DNA of 64,000 nucleotides, from assembly GCF_900111175.1 (NCBI RefSeq), contig NZ_FOGI01000004.1, forward strand, positions 186,001-250,000. Reading direction: 5' to 3'. This document shows, piece after piece, positions 44,354-54,046 of this stretch. This stretch comes from Actinokineospora terrae (lineage in GTDB: Bacteria > Actinomycetota > Actinomycetes > Mycobacteriales > Pseudonocardiaceae). A program made the translations under genes and the position numbers. Each line of letters begins with the position of its first letter. The first letter of the stretch is position 1. The notes below the pieces were generated by a model, which saw only the letters and a list, made by a program, of their open reading frames with translations, did no database searches and was not told the origin of the DNA.

Positions 44354-44358
44354 GGTCG

Positions 44359-45081
44359 TCAGTCCGCCGCGGTGTCGCGCTTGGCACTCGCGCGGTAGAA
44401 CTCGGTCGGCGCGGGCTCCTCGCGGATCTCGGCGACCAGCGCGCGCACCCGGTCCATCAGCAGGTCGGTGACCTCGCGCAGCAGCTGGTTGGTGACCGGC
44501 CTGCCCCGGTAGGCGGACAGGTCGACCGGGTCGCCGACCATCGTCACCACCCGCTTGCGCGGGAACGGCCGGAACTTCTTGTCGTAGCCGTTCCAGATCT
44601 CCTGGGTGCCCCAGCGGGCCGCCGGGATCACCGGGACGTCGTTGTCCAGCGCGAGCCGCGCCACGCCCGTGCGCGACCACATCGGCCACCCGGCCGGGTC
44701 CTTGGTGATGGTGCCCTCGGGGTAGATGAGCACCAACTTCCCGTCGCGCAACGCGTCGTGCGCCGCGCTGAGGCTGCCGCGGGCGTCCGAGGTGCCGCGG
44801 TAGACCGGGATGCCACCGGAGCCCGCGAGCATCTTGCCGAACACCGGGATCCGGAACAGGCTGTCCTTGGCCATGAACCGCGGCACCCGGCCGTTGCGGT
44901 GCACGAACACCGCGTCGCTCGGCGGGTCGAGGTGGGAGACGTGGTTCATCACCAGCAGGGCCGCGCCCTCGGCGGGCAGCTTCTCGGCGTGCCGGTAGTC
45001 CCGCTTGGCCAACCAGGTCAACGGGTAGAACGCCGCGGCGGACACCCCGACCCAGAACCCGCCCTTCTCACGCTTGCCCAA
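44359..45081 (-). CDS. plsC: 1-acyl-sn-glycerol-3-phosphate acyltransferase family protein
   Basis: 240 residues. The catalytic H-x4-D is in [13 protein letters not shown]; the glycerophosphate motifs are GGIPVYRG and [13 protein letters not shown], followed by [15 protein letters not shown]. One membrane-proximal hydrophobic segment at the N-terminus ([17 protein letters not shown]). TTG at 45079-45081 is selected since AGGAG lies 6-10 bases upstream and homologues begin near K-R-E-K-G. Forms a lipid unit with gpsA; acyl donor and exact position specificity are not known. Confidence 0.9.
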   Translation of the reverse strand: MGKREKGGFWVGVSAAAFYPLTWLAKRDYRHAEKLPAEGAALLVMNHVSHLDPPSDAVFVHRNGRVPRFMAKDSLFRIPVFGKMLAGSGGIPVYRGTSDARGSLSAAHDALRDGKLVLIYPEGTITKDPAGWPMWSRTGVARLALDNDVPVIPAARWGTQEIWNGYDKKFRPFPRKRVVTMVGDPVDLSAYRGRPVTNQLLREVTDLLMDRVRALVAEIREEPAPTEFYRASAKRDTAAD

Positions 45082-45231
45082 CGCCGCTCCTCGAGTGCTC
45101 CGCCAGAACCGCCGCGGCGCTGCCGCCGCGCGTGACCCGTGAGTCTCCCTGGCTGACCCGCCCCGGGTCCACACGGGTCCACCGGCGGGTGGCGCCGACA
45201 CCCCGCGCGCGGGTGCGGCAGGATCGGTGGT

Positions 45232-45861
45232 GTGGTCGACCTCGTGGTGCCGGTCAAGAACCTGGACAGGGCCAAGTCCCGGTTGCGCGGTGCGGTACCC
45301 GGCGGCGCGGCCGCGCACCGCGAACTCGTGCTCGCTGTGGTGTTGGACACGGTGACCGCCGCGCTGGCCGCCGATGGCGTGCGCAGGCTCCTGGTGGTCT
45401 GCGAGGACGCGCGGGTGGTCGCCGCGCTCGCGGGCACCGGCGCGGAGGTCGTCGACGAACGCGGCCTGCCCGGGCTCAACGCCGCGTTGGACTTCGGCGC
45501 GCAGGTGCTGCGCCGCGCCGATCCGGACACCGCCGTGGGCGCCATGCAGGCGGATCTCCCCGCGCTGCGCCCCGAGGACCTGGCCGCCGCGCTGGCCGAG
45601 GCCGGTGGCAGGCGGGCGTTCGTGGCCGACCGGCAGGGCACCGGGACGACGCTGCTGCTCGGTGCGCCCGGTGCCGCGCTGGACCCCGGGTTCGGGCCGG
45701 GTTCGGCCGCGGCGCACGGCGCGGGCGCCGTCCGGGTCGGCGACCGGTTGCCCGCACTGCGTTGCGATGTGGACACCCCCGGTGACCTGCGGCTGGCCGC
45801 GGGCATCGGGCTCGGCGCGCGCAGCGCCCGGTTGGCCGAGGGCGCCTGCCGGGTGCGGTGA
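45232..45861 (+). CDS. cofC: 2-phospho-L-lactate / phosphoenolpyruvate guanylyltransferase (F420 biosynthesis)
   Basis: 209 residues. Starts VDLVVPVKNLDRAKSRLRGA, the CofC/FbiD guanylyltransferase signature; MQADLPALRPEDL (metal Asp), DRQGTGTTLL and CDVDTPGDLRLA follow. It activates phosphoenolpyruvate or 2-phospholactate with GTP for coenzyme F420; in mycobacteria the enzyme (FbiD) uses phosphoenolpyruvate. Position between gpsA and ppk1 matches M. tuberculosis. GTG start. Divergent from plsC. Confidence 0.93.
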   Translation: MVDLVVPVKNLDRAKSRLRGAVPGGAAAHRELVLAVVLDTVTAALAADGVRRLLVVCEDARVVAALAGTGAEVVDERGLPGLNAALDFGAQVLRRADPDTAVGAMQADLPALRPEDLAAALAEAGGRRAFVADRQGTGTTLLLGAPGAALDPGFGPGSAAAHGAGAVRVGDRLPALRCDVDTPGDLRLAAGIGLGARSARLAEGACRVR

Positions 45862-45948
45862 GCCGCGCCGCGCGGATGTGGCGAGAATTCACGTCTCCGT
45901 ACGCCTCGCGGGTGCGCCCGGACGTCCCCCGTACCCGACAATGGGGCG

Positions 45949-48141
45949 GTGAGCGACGAGAGCAGCACGGACCAGGCCCTGCCGACCAGCGGCGACACCG
46001 ACGCGACCCCGGACGCCGCCGAGGGCGCCGAGTCGCACCGGGCACCGTCCGCGCCGCCCGCGGTCACCCCGGCGGCCACCGAGACGGACCTGCCCGACGA
46101 CCGCTACCTCAACCGGGAACTGTCCTGGTTGGACTTCAACGGCCGGGTGCTCGCGCTGGCCGAGGACGCCTCGCAGCCGCTGCTGGAGCGGGCCAAGTTC
46201 CTGGCCATCTTCGCCTCGAACCTCGACGAGTTCTACATGGTGCGGGTCGCGGGCCTCAAGCGCAGGAACGAGACCGGCCTGTCGGTGCGCAGCGCGGACG
46301 GGCTGACCCCGCGCGAGCAGCTGGGCTACATCTCCAAGCGCAACCAGGACCTGGTCGAGCGGCACTCCCGGGTCTTCGCCGAGCAGGTGCGCCCGGCGTT
46401 GCGGGAGCGCGGGATCAGCATCGCCAGCTGGACCGAGCTGACCGCGGACGAGCACAAGAGGTTGGCCGCGTACTACCGCGACCAGGTGTTCCCCGTGCTG
46501 ACGCCGCTGGCGTTCGACCCGGCGCACCCGTTCCCCTACATCTCCGGGCTCTCGCTCAACCTCGCGGTGACGGTGCGCAACCCGGAGACCGGCCGGGAGA
46601 GCTTCGCCAGGGTCAAGGTGCCGGACAACGTGCCGCGGCTGGTGCCGATCGACCGCAGCGCCGACGAGCAGGTCGCGGTGTTCCTGCCGCTGGAGGAACT
46701 CATCGCCGCGCACCTGCCGACGTTGTTCACCGGCATGGACGTCATCGAGCAGCACGCCTTCCGGGTCACCCGCAACGCCGACCTCGAGGTCGAGGAGGAC
46801 CGCGACGAGGACCTGCTCAAGGCGCTGGAACGGGAACTGGCGCAGCGCCGGTTCGGGCCGTCGGTGCGCCTGGAGGTCGCCGACGACATGAGCGAGCACA
46901 TGCTCGAACTGCTGCTGCGCGAGCTGGAGGTGCACCCCAACGACGTCGTGGTGGTGCGCGGCCTGCTCGACCTGTCGTGCCTGTGGCAGCTCTACGGCGT
47001 GGACCGCAAGGAGCTCAAGGACCCGCCGTTCCGCCCCGCGACGCACCCCGCGTTCGGCGAGCGGGAGACCCCGCGCAGCATCTTCGCGACGCTGCGGGAG
47101 GGCGACGTGCTGGTGCACCACCCGTACGACTCGTTCTCCACCAGCGTGCAGCGCTTCGTCGAGCAGGCGGCAGGCGACCCGCACGTGCTGGCGATCAAGC
47201 AGACCCTGTACCGCACCTCGGGTGACTCGCCGATCGTGGACGCGCTCATCGACGCGGCCGAGGCGGGCAAGCAGGTGGTGGCGCTGGTGGAGCTCAAGGC
47301 GCGCTTCGACGAGCAGGCCAACATCAAGTGGGCGCGGCAGCTGGAGAAGGCGGGCGTGCACGTGGTCTACGGCCTGGTGGGCCTCAAGACGCACTGCAAG
47401 ACCTCGCTGGTGGTGCGCCAGGAGGGGTCCACGATCCGCCGGTACTGCCACATCGGGACGGGCAACTACAACCCCAAGACCGCGCGGCTCTACGAGGACG
47501 TCGGCCTGCTCACCGCGGAGCCGTCGATCGGCGCGGACCTCACCGACCTGTTCAACGTCCTCACCGGCTACGCGCGCCAGGACGAGTACCGCAGCCTGCT
47601 GGTCGCGCCCTACGGTGTGCGGCGCGGGATCGTGGAGCGCATCGAGCGCGAGGTGTCGCTGCTGCGCGAGGGCAAGGCCGCGGGCATCCGCATCAAGATG
47701 AACTCCCTGGTGGACGAACAGGTCATCGACGCGCTGTACCGGGCGTCGCAGGCGGGTGTGCCGGTCGAGGTGGTGGTGCGCGGGATCTGCGCGCTCAAGC
47801 CGGGCATCCCCGGGCTCAGCGAGAACATCCGGGTCCGCTCGATCCTGGGCCGGTTCCTGGAGCACTCCAGGATCTTCCACTTCGTCGGCGCCGACGAGCG
47901 CTGGATCGGCAGCGCGGACATGATGCACCGCAACCTCGACCGGCGGGTGGAGGTGCAGGTCCGGGTGACCGATCCGAGGTTGACCGCCCAGTTGGACACC
48001 ATCTTCGACTCCGCGCTCGACCCGTCCACCCGATGCTGGGTGCTGACCCCGGGCGGGGAGTGGGTGCCCTCCCCCGCCGACGGCAGTTCCGTGCGCGACC
48101 ACCAGGCCGAGCTGCTCGCCAGCCACCACGCGCTCGGCTGA
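45949..48141 (+). CDS. ppk1: polyphosphate kinase 1
   Basis: 730 residues. Polymerises ATP gamma-phosphate into polyphosphate. Acidic low-complexity N-terminal extension (1-45), then PPK N domain ([20 protein letters not shown]), head domain with [15 protein letters not shown], and the C1/C2 kinase domains with [20 protein letters not shown], the phospho-His in [23 protein letters not shown], and [22 protein letters not shown] start. A MutT1-like gene begins 5 bp after its stop, so they are one unit. Confidence 0.96.
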   Translation: MSDESSTDQALPTSGDTDATPDAAEGAESHRAPSAPPAVTPAATETDLPDDRYLNRELSWLDFNGRVLALAEDASQPLLERAKFLAIFASNLDEFYMVRVAGLKRRNETGLSVRSADGLTPREQLGYISKRNQDLVERHSRVFAEQVRPALRERGISIASWTELTADEHKRLAAYYRDQVFPVLTPLAFDPAHPFPYISGLSLNLAVTVRNPETGRESFARVKVPDNVPRLVPIDRSADEQVAVFLPLEELIAAHLPTLFTGMDVIEQHAFRVTRNADLEVEEDRDEDLLKALERELAQRRFGPSVRLEVADDMSEHMLELLLRELEVHPNDVVVVRGLLDLSCLWQLYGVDRKELKDPPFRPATHPAFGERETPRSIFATLREGDVLVHHPYDSFSTSVQRFVEQAAGDPHVLAIKQTLYRTSGDSPIVDALIDAAEAGKQVVALVELKARFDEQANIKWARQLEKAGVHVVYGLVGLKTHCKTSLVVRQEGSTIRRYCHIGTGNYNPKTARLYEDVGLLTAEPSIGADLTDLFNVLTGYARQDEYRSLLVAPYGVRRGIVERIEREVSLLREGKAAGIRIKMNSLVDEQVIDALYRASQAGVPVEVVVRGICALKPGIPGLSENIRVRSILGRFLEHSRIFHFVGADERWIGSADMMHRNLDRRVEVQVRVTDPRLTAQLDTIFDSALDPSTRCWVLTPGGEWVPSPADGSSVRDHQAELLASHHALG

Positions 48142-48146
48142 GCCCG

Positions 48147-49007
48147 GTGCACGTTCGGGCCGCGGGAGCGGTGCTGTGGCGACCGTCCACCGACCCCGGT
48201 GGGGCCACCGAGGTGGCGGTGGTGCACCGGCAGCGCTACGACGACTGGAGCCTGCCCAAGGGCAAGCTGGACCGGCGGGAGACCGTCCACGCCGCCGCGG
48301 TGCGGGAGGTGGCCGAGGAGACCGGGTTCGCCGCCGCGCTCGGCCGCCACCTCGCCAGGGTCGAGTACTCCGTGCCGGACGGGCACAAGACGGTCGAGTA
48401 CTTCGCCGCGCGCGCTGTCAGCGGGGAGTTCGAGCCGAACGACGAGGTCGACCGGTTGCGCTGGCTGCCGGTCGACGAGGCGGCGCCGCTGCTGACCTAC
48501 CCGCACGATCGGGTGGTGCTGGAGCGGTTCACCGCCGCGCCCGCGGCGACCACGACGGTCCTGCTGGTGCGGCACGCGCACGCGGGCCGCAAGCGCGAGT
48601 GGCCGGGACCCGACGACCAGCGCCCGCTGTCCGCGCTGGGACTGCGGCAGGTCGAGGCCCTGACGGGCCTGCTGCCGCTGTTCGGACCGGACCGGGTGGT
48701 GTCGGTGCCGAACCTGCGCTGCACGGCGACTGTGGCGCCGCTGGCGGCGGCGCTGGGGGTCGCGGTGGAACCCGCCCCGGAGCTGTCCGAGCCCGTGCAC
48801 CGCGAGCACGGCTCGGGAACGGCGGCGCTGCTGCGGATCGCCGCCGCGGGCGGCACGCCGGTGGTGTGCAGCCAGGGCGGGGTGATCCCGGACGTGGTGA
48901 CCGCGCTGACCGGTGTCTCGGATGTGCGTGCCCGCAAGGGCAGTGTCTGGGTGCTGTCCTTCGCGGGTGACCGGGTGGTCGCCGCCGACCACATCCAGAC
49001 CGCCTGA
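48147..49007 (+). CDS. mutT1: MutT1-like Nudix hydrolase fused to histidine phosphatase domain
   Basis: 286 residues. The Nudix domain (1-135) has the box GKLDRRETVHAAAVREVAEETGF. The second half (about 138-286) is a SixA-like histidine phosphatase with LLVRHAHAGRKREW, LSALGLRQVEALTGLL and a late CSQGGVIPDVV. Mycobacterial MutT1 has the same two-domain layout and hydrolyses 8-oxo-GTP and diadenosine polyphosphates. GTG start at 48147. Follows ppk1 by 5 bp. Confidence 0.9.
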   Translation: MHVRAAGAVLWRPSTDPGGATEVAVVHRQRYDDWSLPKGKLDRRETVHAAAVREVAEETGFAAALGRHLARVEYSVPDGHKTVEYFAARAVSGEFEPNDEVDRLRWLPVDEAAPLLTYPHDRVVLERFTAAPAATTTVLLVRHAHAGRKREWPGPDDQRPLSALGLRQVEALTGLLPLFGPDRVVSVPNLRCTATVAPLAAALGVAVEPAPELSEPVHREHGSGTAALLRIAAAGGTPVVCSQGGVIPDVVTALTGVSDVRARKGSVWVLSFAGDRVVAADHIQTA

Positions 49008-49223
49008 CACCCCACCCCGAACGGGTGCAATGGCGCCGCCGCGCCTGTTCGCCCGAAGGCCGGTGAGAACTCTCGACGGCCACGCGAAAGCGCTCCCGGC
49101 GGCCGCGGAAACCGTTGTGTGCCGCTATCCCCCGGACACCCGCGCGCAATAGTGCGCGACAGAGCAACCGAGCAGGTCAGCGCCGGTGTCGCGGTCGGAC
49201 GGACCGGGGTGGACGCGGACACG

Positions 49224-49260
49224 CGAGAGCCCCGCACGGGGGAAGCGTGCGGGGCTCTCG
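49224..49260 (-). terminator. 15-bp perfect hairpin after hupB
   Basis: CGAGAGCCCCGCACG (49224-49238) pairs with CGTGCGGGGCTCTCG (49246-49260), 7-nt loop. It lies 73 nt beyond the hupB stop on the minus strand and also sits after the mutT1 gene, so it may serve both directions. Confidence 0.75.
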
Positions 49261-49333
49261 CGATGTGCTCAACACCAGTGAAGACGCGACCTGAACCGCC
49301 CCGAGCGGGCCGGTCCAGGCGCCGGTGGCCGTC

Positions 49334-50026
49334 CTACTTCTTGGTGGCCTTGGCGGTCGCCCGAGGCGTGCTGCTCTTGGCGGCCGTCGTCTTCTTCGCG
49401 GCGGTGGTCTTCGCCGCCGCGGTGGTGGTCTTCTTCGCCGCGGTGGTCTTCGCCGCCGTGGTCTTCGGTGCCGCCGCCGCCTTGGTCGCGGTGGCCGCGG
49501 GCTTCGCCGCGGTGGCGCGGGTCCGCGTCGTCTTCGGCGCGGTGGTGGTCGCCGCCGCCGCTGCCGCGGGCTTCGCCGCCGCCGCGCGGGTGCGCGTGGT
49601 GGTGCTGCGCGTGGTCGCCGCCGCGGGCTTCGCCGCGGTCGCCCGGGTGCTCGCGGCCCGGGTCGTGGTGGCTGCCGCGCCCCGGGTGGCGGTGGTGGCG
49701 CGGGCGGTGGTGCCCGCGGTGCTCTTGGTGGCCGCGACCTTGGGCAGCTTCTTGGCCCCGCTCACGACCTCCTTGAACATCGTGCCCGCGCGGAAGGCGG
49801 GGACGTTGGTCTTCTTGACCTTCACCGTCTCGCCGGTGCGCGGGTTGCGGGCGGTGCGGGCCGCACGCGCGCGCTTCTCGAACACACCGAAGCCGGTGAT
49901 GTTCACCTTCTCGCCCTTGTTGACCGTGCGAACGATCACGTCGACGAGACCGTCGACCGCAGCGCCTGCGGCCTTCTTGTCGCCAAGGCGCTCGGTCAAC
50001 GCCTCGATGAGTTGGGCCTTGTTCAC
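49334..50026 (-). CDS. hupB: histone-like DNA-binding protein HU with Lys/Ala/Thr-rich tail
   Basis: 230 residues. Residues 1-90 are a full HU domain ([56 protein letters not shown]). The rest is an H1-like tail of Ala, Thr and Lys with repeated [14 protein letters not shown] and TRAT blocks, as in mycobacterial HupB and Streptomyces HupS. It compacts the nucleoid. The tail repeats make length prone to variation. Single-gene unit between mutT1 and leuD; the 280-bp upstream gap holds its promoter. Confidence 0.96.
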   Translation of the reverse strand: MNKAQLIEALTERLGDKKAAGAAVDGLVDVIVRTVNKGEKVNITGFGVFEKRARAARTARNPRTGETVKVKKTNVPAFRAGTMFKEVVSGAKKLPKVAATKSTAGTTARATTATRGAAATTTRAASTRATAAKPAAATTRSTTTRTRAAAAKPAAAAAATTTAPKTTRTRATAAKPAATATKAAAAPKTTAAKTTAAKKTTTAAAKTTAAKKTTAAKSSTPRATAKATKK

Positions 50027-50305
50027 CCTTCAGTCCTCCGTAAGAGAGCCACACTGCCGTTCACGGCCGAATCAGCCGACTTCTGGCAAAGATAGGCCTA
50101 ATGGCGCGCGATTTCCACGCGACGCGCCCGATTTTTCCTTGCCGCATGCGGGCTCCACCCCCCGCGGGGGGTCGAACCGGAGGTTTTCGGGCGTCGCGGG
50201 GGGCCGCGAACGGGGTGTGCGAGATGGGTTGTCAGGTGCGGACCGACGGTCGGCGCGGCCGGATCCCCGGTGTGCGAAGGGGATTGCGAACCGGGCGACG
50301 GCGGG

Positions 50306-50902
50306 TCAGGCCAGGGGTGTTGTGACAGGCAGGTAATCGGCCCTGGCCTGCTCGAACTCGTCGATCGCGGCCACTTCGCGCAGTGTCAGGCCGATGTCGT
50401 CGAGGCCCTCGAGCAGCCGCCAGCGGGTGTAGTCGTCCACCGCGAACGGCGCGGTGAAGTCCTTGGCGCGGACGGTCTTCTCCCGCAGGTCGACGGTGAC
50501 CTGCGTGCCGGGCTCGGTTTCGAGCAACTTCCACAACAGTTCGATGTCGGACTGCTCCAGTTGGGCGGCGAGCAGGCCCGCCTTGCCCGCGTTGCCGCGG
50601 AAGATGTCGGCGAAGCGGGTGGAGAGCACGGCCCGGAACCCGTAGTCCGACAGCGCCCAGACCGCGTGCTCGCGGGAGGACCCGGTACCGAAGTCCGGAC
50701 CGGCGACCAGCACGCTGCCTGCCCGGTAGGGCTCCTGGTTGAGCACGAAGTGCTCGTCGGAGCGCCAGGCGGCGAACAGCCCGTCCTCGAACCCGGTGCG
50801 GGTGACCCGCTTGAGGTAGACCGCCGGGATGATCTGGTCGGTGTCCACGTTGGACCGGCGCAGCGGCACCCCGACGCCGGTGTGGGTGGTGAACGGCTCC
50901 AT
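50306..50902 (-). CDS. leuD: 3-isopropylmalate dehydratase small subunit
   Basis: 198 residues. Swivel domain of isopropylmalate isomerase in leucine synthesis: [70 protein letters not shown] and a long C-terminal part. It follows leuC by 12 bp. Length is usual. Confidence 0.97.
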   Translation of the reverse strand: MEPFTTHTGVGVPLRRSNVDTDQIIPAVYLKRVTRTGFEDGLFAAWRSDEHFVLNQEPYRAGSVLVAGPDFGTGSSREHAVWALSDYGFRAVLSTRFADIFRGNAGKAGLLAAQLEQSDIELLWKLLETEPGTQVTVDLREKTVRAKDFTAPFAVDDYTRWRLLEGLDDIGLTLREVAAIDEFEQARADYLPVTTPLA

Positions 50903-50914
50903 CAGTGCTACCCC

Positions 50915-52354
50915 TCAGTTCTCGGCCGCTGCGGCGGTGGCCGCACCCGCGGTGACCAGGTCTTCCGGTGATGACAGGGTGCCGAGCACGGCGGTCGCGG
51001 CCGCGACCAGCGGCGACACCAGGTGGGTGCGCCCGCCCTTGCCCTGCCTGCCCTCGAAGTTGCGGTTCGATGTGGACGCGCTGCGCTCGCCGGGGGCGAG
51101 CTGGTCGGGGTTCATGCCCAGGCACATCGAGCAGCCCGCCTGCCGCCACTCGGCGCCCGCGGCGAGGAACACCTCGTGCAGGCCCTCGGCCTCCGCCTGC
51201 GCCTTGACCCGCATCGAGCCGGGCACCACGAGCATCCGCACCCCGTCGGCGACCCGGTGGCCGCGCAGCACGTCGGCGGCGGCGCGCAGGTCCTCGATGC
51301 GGCCGTTGGTGCAGGAGCCGAGGAAGACGGTGTCGACGGAGATCTCCCGCAGCGGGGTGCCCGGGACGAGGTCCATGTACGACAGGGCCTTCTCCGCGGC
51401 CACCCGCTCGTTCTCGTCGACGATCTGCTCGGGGTCGGGCACCCGCGCCGAGAGCGGCAGGCCCTGGCCGGGGTTGGTGCCCCAGGTGACGAACGGGGTC
51501 AGCTCGTCGGCGTCGAGCACGACCTCGGCGTCGAAGACCGCGCCGTCGTCGGTGCGCAGCCCGCGCCAGTCGGCGACGGCGGTGTCCCACAGCTCGCCGC
51601 TCGGCGCGTGCGGGCGGCCCTGGAGGTAGGCGAAGGTGGTGTCGTCGGGGGCGATCATCCCGGCCCGCGCGCCCGCCTCGATGGACATGTTGCAGACGGT
51701 CATCCTGGCTTCCATCGACAGCTTCTCGATGGCCTCGCCGCGGTACTCGAGCACGTAGCCCTGCCCGCCGCCGGTGCCGATCTTGGCGATGACGGCGAGG
51801 ATGATGTCCTTGGCGGTGACACCGGGGCGCAGCTCGCCGGTGATGGTGACCGCCATGGTCTTGAAGGGCCGCAACGGCAGCGTCTGGGTCGCCATCACGT
51901 GCTCGACCTCGGAGGTGCCGATCCCGAACGCCAGCGCGCCGAACGCGCCGTGGGTGGAGGTGTGGCTGTCGCCGCACACCACCGTCATCCCGGGCTGGGT
52001 CAGGCCGAGCTGCGGGCCGACCACGTGCACGATGCCCTGCTCCGCGTCGCCCATCGGGTGCAGCCGCACGCCGAACTCCGCGCAGTTGCGGCGCAGCGTG
52101 TCGACCTGGGTGCGCGACACCGGATCAGCGATCGGGAGGTCGATCCCAACTGTCGGGACGTTGTGGTCCTCGGTCGCTATCGTCAGGTCGGGCCTGCGCA
52201 CCGGCCGCCCGGCCAGGCGAAGACCCTCGAAGGCTTGCGGGCTGGTCACCTCGTGCACGAGGTGCAGGTCGATGTAGAGCAGGTCGGGTTCGGCACCGCT
52301 GCCCCTGCGCACGACGTGCCGGTCCCACACCTTCTCGGCGAGCGTTTTGGCCAC
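50915..52354 (-). CDS. leuC: 3-isopropylmalate dehydratase large subunit
   Basis: 479 residues. Aconitase-type subunit that carries the [4Fe-4S] cluster; cluster Cys are in [13 protein letters not shown] and in [14 protein letters not shown]. Also seen: [35 protein letters not shown], and [21 protein letters not shown]. Operon leuC-leuD. Divergent from the IclR regulator with 63 bp between, the standard actinobacterial leuCD control arrangement. Confidence 0.97.
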   Translation of the reverse strand: MAKTLAEKVWDRHVVRRGSGAEPDLLYIDLHLVHEVTSPQAFEGLRLAGRPVRRPDLTIATEDHNVPTVGIDLPIADPVSRTQVDTLRRNCAEFGVRLHPMGDAEQGIVHVVGPQLGLTQPGMTVVCGDSHTSTHGAFGALAFGIGTSEVEHVMATQTLPLRPFKTMAVTITGELRPGVTAKDIILAVIAKIGTGGGQGYVLEYRGEAIEKLSMEARMTVCNMSIEAGARAGMIAPDDTTFAYLQGRPHAPSGELWDTAVADWRGLRTDDGAVFDAEVVLDADELTPFVTWGTNPGQGLPLSARVPDPEQIVDENERVAAEKALSYMDLVPGTPLREISVDTVFLGSCTNGRIEDLRAAADVLRGHRVADGVRMLVVPGSMRVKAQAEAEGLHEVFLAAGAEWRQAGCSMCLGMNPDQLAPGERSASTSNRNFEGRQGKGGRTHLVSPLVAAATAVLGTLSSPEDLVTAGAATAAAAEN

Positions 52355-52384
52355 CGCTGATCACCACTGCTTCCCACGGACTGG

Positions 52385-52406
52385 ACTTCCCACATAACGG
52401 GAAAGT
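52385..52406. promoter_or_regulatory. inverted repeat between leuC and the IclR gene
   Basis: ACTTCCC (52385-52391) and GGGAAAGT (52399-52406) form an imperfect inverted repeat around ACATAAC, midway in the 63-bp divergent region. Likely site for the IclR/NdgR-type regulator acting on both genes. Position supports it; the exact box is by eye. Confidence 0.5.
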
Positions 52407-52417
52407 AGTATCGAGAC

Positions 52418-53119
52418 GTGGGACAGCATAGCGGCATCGGAGTTCTGGACAAGGCAATGGCCGTACTGCAGGCGGTCGCGAAGGAGCCCTGCGGGCTGGC
52501 GGAGCTGTGCGTCAAGACCGGCCTGCCGAGGGCGACGGCGCACCGGCTCGCGGTCGGCCTCGAGGTGCATCGCCTGCTGCGCAGGGGAAGCGACGGCAGG
52601 TGGCGGCCGGGCGCCGCGCTGGCCGAGTTGGCGGGCGGCGCGACCGACCCGCTGCTGGACGCGGCGACGGCCGTGCTGCCCCGGCTGCGCGACCGCACCG
52701 GCGAGAGCGTGCAGCTCTACCGCCGCGATGGTCTACACCGGATCTGCGTGTGCTCCGCCGAGCCGCCCAGCGGCCTGCGCGACACCGTCCCGGTCGGCGC
52801 GCGGCTGCCGATGACCGCCGGTTCCGGCGCGAAGGTCCTGGCGGCGTGGGCCGATCCGGCGACGCAGCGCAGCCTGCTGGCCGACGCGGTCTTCGGCGAG
52901 CGCGCGCTGCTGGAGGTGCGCCGCCGCGGGTGGGCCCAGAGCGTGGCTGAGCGCGAACCTGGTGTGGCCAGCGTTTCCGCGCCGGTGCGGGATGCTTCGG
53001 GGGCGGTGGTGGCGGCTGTCTCGGTGTCCGGGCCCATTGATCGGATGGGGCGGCGGCCTGGGTCGCGGTGGGCGGCGGACCTGTTGGCTGCGGCGGACGC
53101 GCTGCAGAACCGGCTCTAG
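52418..53119 (+). CDS. ndgR: IclR-family regulator (NdgR/LeuR type)
   Basis: 233 residues. N-terminal helix-turn-helix: GVLDKAMAVLQAVAKEPCGLAELC and TGLPRATAHRLAVGLEVHRLL. The C-terminal IclR effector domain has LRDRTGESVQLYRRDGLHRICVC, RDTVPVGARLPMTAGSGAKVLAAW and GVASVSAPVRDASGAVVAAVSVSGP. In Streptomyces and mycobacteria the regulator facing leuCD controls leucine and other amino-acid genes. GTG start, 63 bp from leuC. Its 3' side runs into repeat element copy 2. Confidence 0.9.
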   Translation: MGQHSGIGVLDKAMAVLQAVAKEPCGLAELCVKTGLPRATAHRLAVGLEVHRLLRRGSDGRWRPGAALAELAGGATDPLLDAATAVLPRLRDRTGESVQLYRRDGLHRICVCSAEPPSGLRDTVPVGARLPMTAGSGAKVLAAWADPATQRSLLADAVFGERALLEVRRRGWAQSVAEREPGVASVSAPVRDASGAVVAAVSVSGPIDRMGRRPGSRWAADLLAAADALQNRL

Positions 53120-53268
53120 CCCTTCACCTTCTCCCCACCCCTCACGCCTGCGGCCCACCTCCGCAGGCGTTTCTCTTTACCTTGGGGCAAGGGACACTGC
53201 TCGCCTTCGGCATCGCGGGGGTGACGGCTCGCCTTCGGCATTGCACTGGAGCGCGAGTTACGAGCCAA
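53120..53268. other. outer flank of repeat copy 2
   Basis: Contains a short hairpin just after the IclR stop (AGGCGT..ACGCCT region, 53141-53172) and two GCCTTCGGCATTGC-like repeats (53203, 53231). The reverse complement of the right part matches the outer flank of copy 1 (13545-13620). No gene. Confidence 0.6.
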
Positions 53269-53413
53269 GCTCGATGCGGCGAACTCGTTTTGCGCGGGGC
53301 CCCGACAGCACCCGTGGCAGGACCGCAAAGCAGGGGCCGAAAAGCATGGCCCTGTCCGCGAACGACGCTACGGCCACTGCTCCCCCACACAAAACAAGTC
53401 CGCCCCATCGAGC
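53269..53413 (-). repeat. 145-bp palindromic repeat element, copy 2
   Basis: Same length as copy 1 but reversed. The right arm is consensus (ending CCGCCCCATCGAGC); the left arm (53269-53299) has several substitutions (GATGCGGCGAACTCG for GATGGGGCGGACTTG), so the outer stem is partly broken. The core with CAAAGCAGGGGCCGAAAAGC is intact and matches copy 3. In its orientation it lies downstream of the tRNA pair. Confidence 0.93.
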
Positions 53414-53545
53414 CGACTTGGCACCAGCGACTCCGAGGAGCGCTTTCGGACCAACGTTGCAGAGGGGCACGTGGGGACCAACGCCTGTGAGGGGCACGTT
53501 GGGGCCAACGTCTGTGAGGGCCGGGTGGTTGGCCAACGTTGCTTG
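53414..53545 (-). repeat. GTTGG repeat array flanking copy 2
   Basis: Reading the minus strand, CACAGACGTTGGCC, CACAGGCGTTGGTC and CTGCAACGTTGGTC units recur about 26-28 bp apart, then GCTCCTCGGAGTCGCTGGTGCC, then the palindrome. Order and spacing are the same as at 13290-13399. Confidence 0.82.
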
Positions 53546-53711
53546 GGCCTGCCGCTTGTGATCTTTCCGTCCTCGACCCACATCCACCGCCCGGTGCGCA
53601 CACCCGCAACCACCGCACCGTGGGGGTCTGGGGGTCGCCCCCCAGGTGTAATGACGAAAGAGGCCCGCAAGGATGCACAAGCATCCGAGCAGGCCTCTTC
53701 CACCTCTTACG

Positions 53712-53784
53712 TAGCCCCGACGGGATTCGAACCCGCGCTACCGCCTTGAGAGGGCGGCGTCCTAGGCCGCTAGACGACGGGGCC
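53712..53784 (-). tRNA. tRNA-Glu (anticodon CTC)
   Basis: 73 nt. Acceptor GGCCCCG pairs with CGGGGCT (one G-U), discriminator A. D arm TCTAGCGGCCTAGGA, anticodon stem CCGCC/GGCGG with loop CTCTCAA giving anticodon CTC, T arm GCGGGTTCGAATCCCGT. CCA is not encoded. It follows tRNA-Gln on the minus strand. Confidence 0.97.
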
Positions 53785-53874
53785 AGGAACTTTCGTATTC
53801 AGTTGTGTGGAACTGGTGGTGCTTGGCGTTTCCGCCGGGAGAGACTCTAGCAGGGTGATCTTTTGTCTCTCTGG

Positions 53875-53946
53875 CTGGGGTACCAGGACTCGAACCTAGA
53901 CTAACTGAACCAGAATCAGTCGTGCTGCCAATTACACCATACCCCA
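53875..53946 (-). tRNA. tRNA-Gln (anticodon CTG)
   Basis: 72 nt. Acceptor TGGGGTA/TACCCCA, discriminator G. Anticodon stem ACTGA/TCAGT with loop TTCTGGT giving anticodon CTG, T arm with GGTTCGAGTCC. Paired with tRNA-Glu 90 bp downstream, as in the leuCD-gltX region of mycobacteria. Confidence 0.97.
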
Positions 53947-54046
53947 ATGGCTCGCCGAGTTGCGCTGGTCCCGCGAGGGGTCCAGGGCGTTCCTGCGTGC
54001 CGGGGAAGATGTTAGACCACAACCCCGGTGATCGAGAAATCGACCC

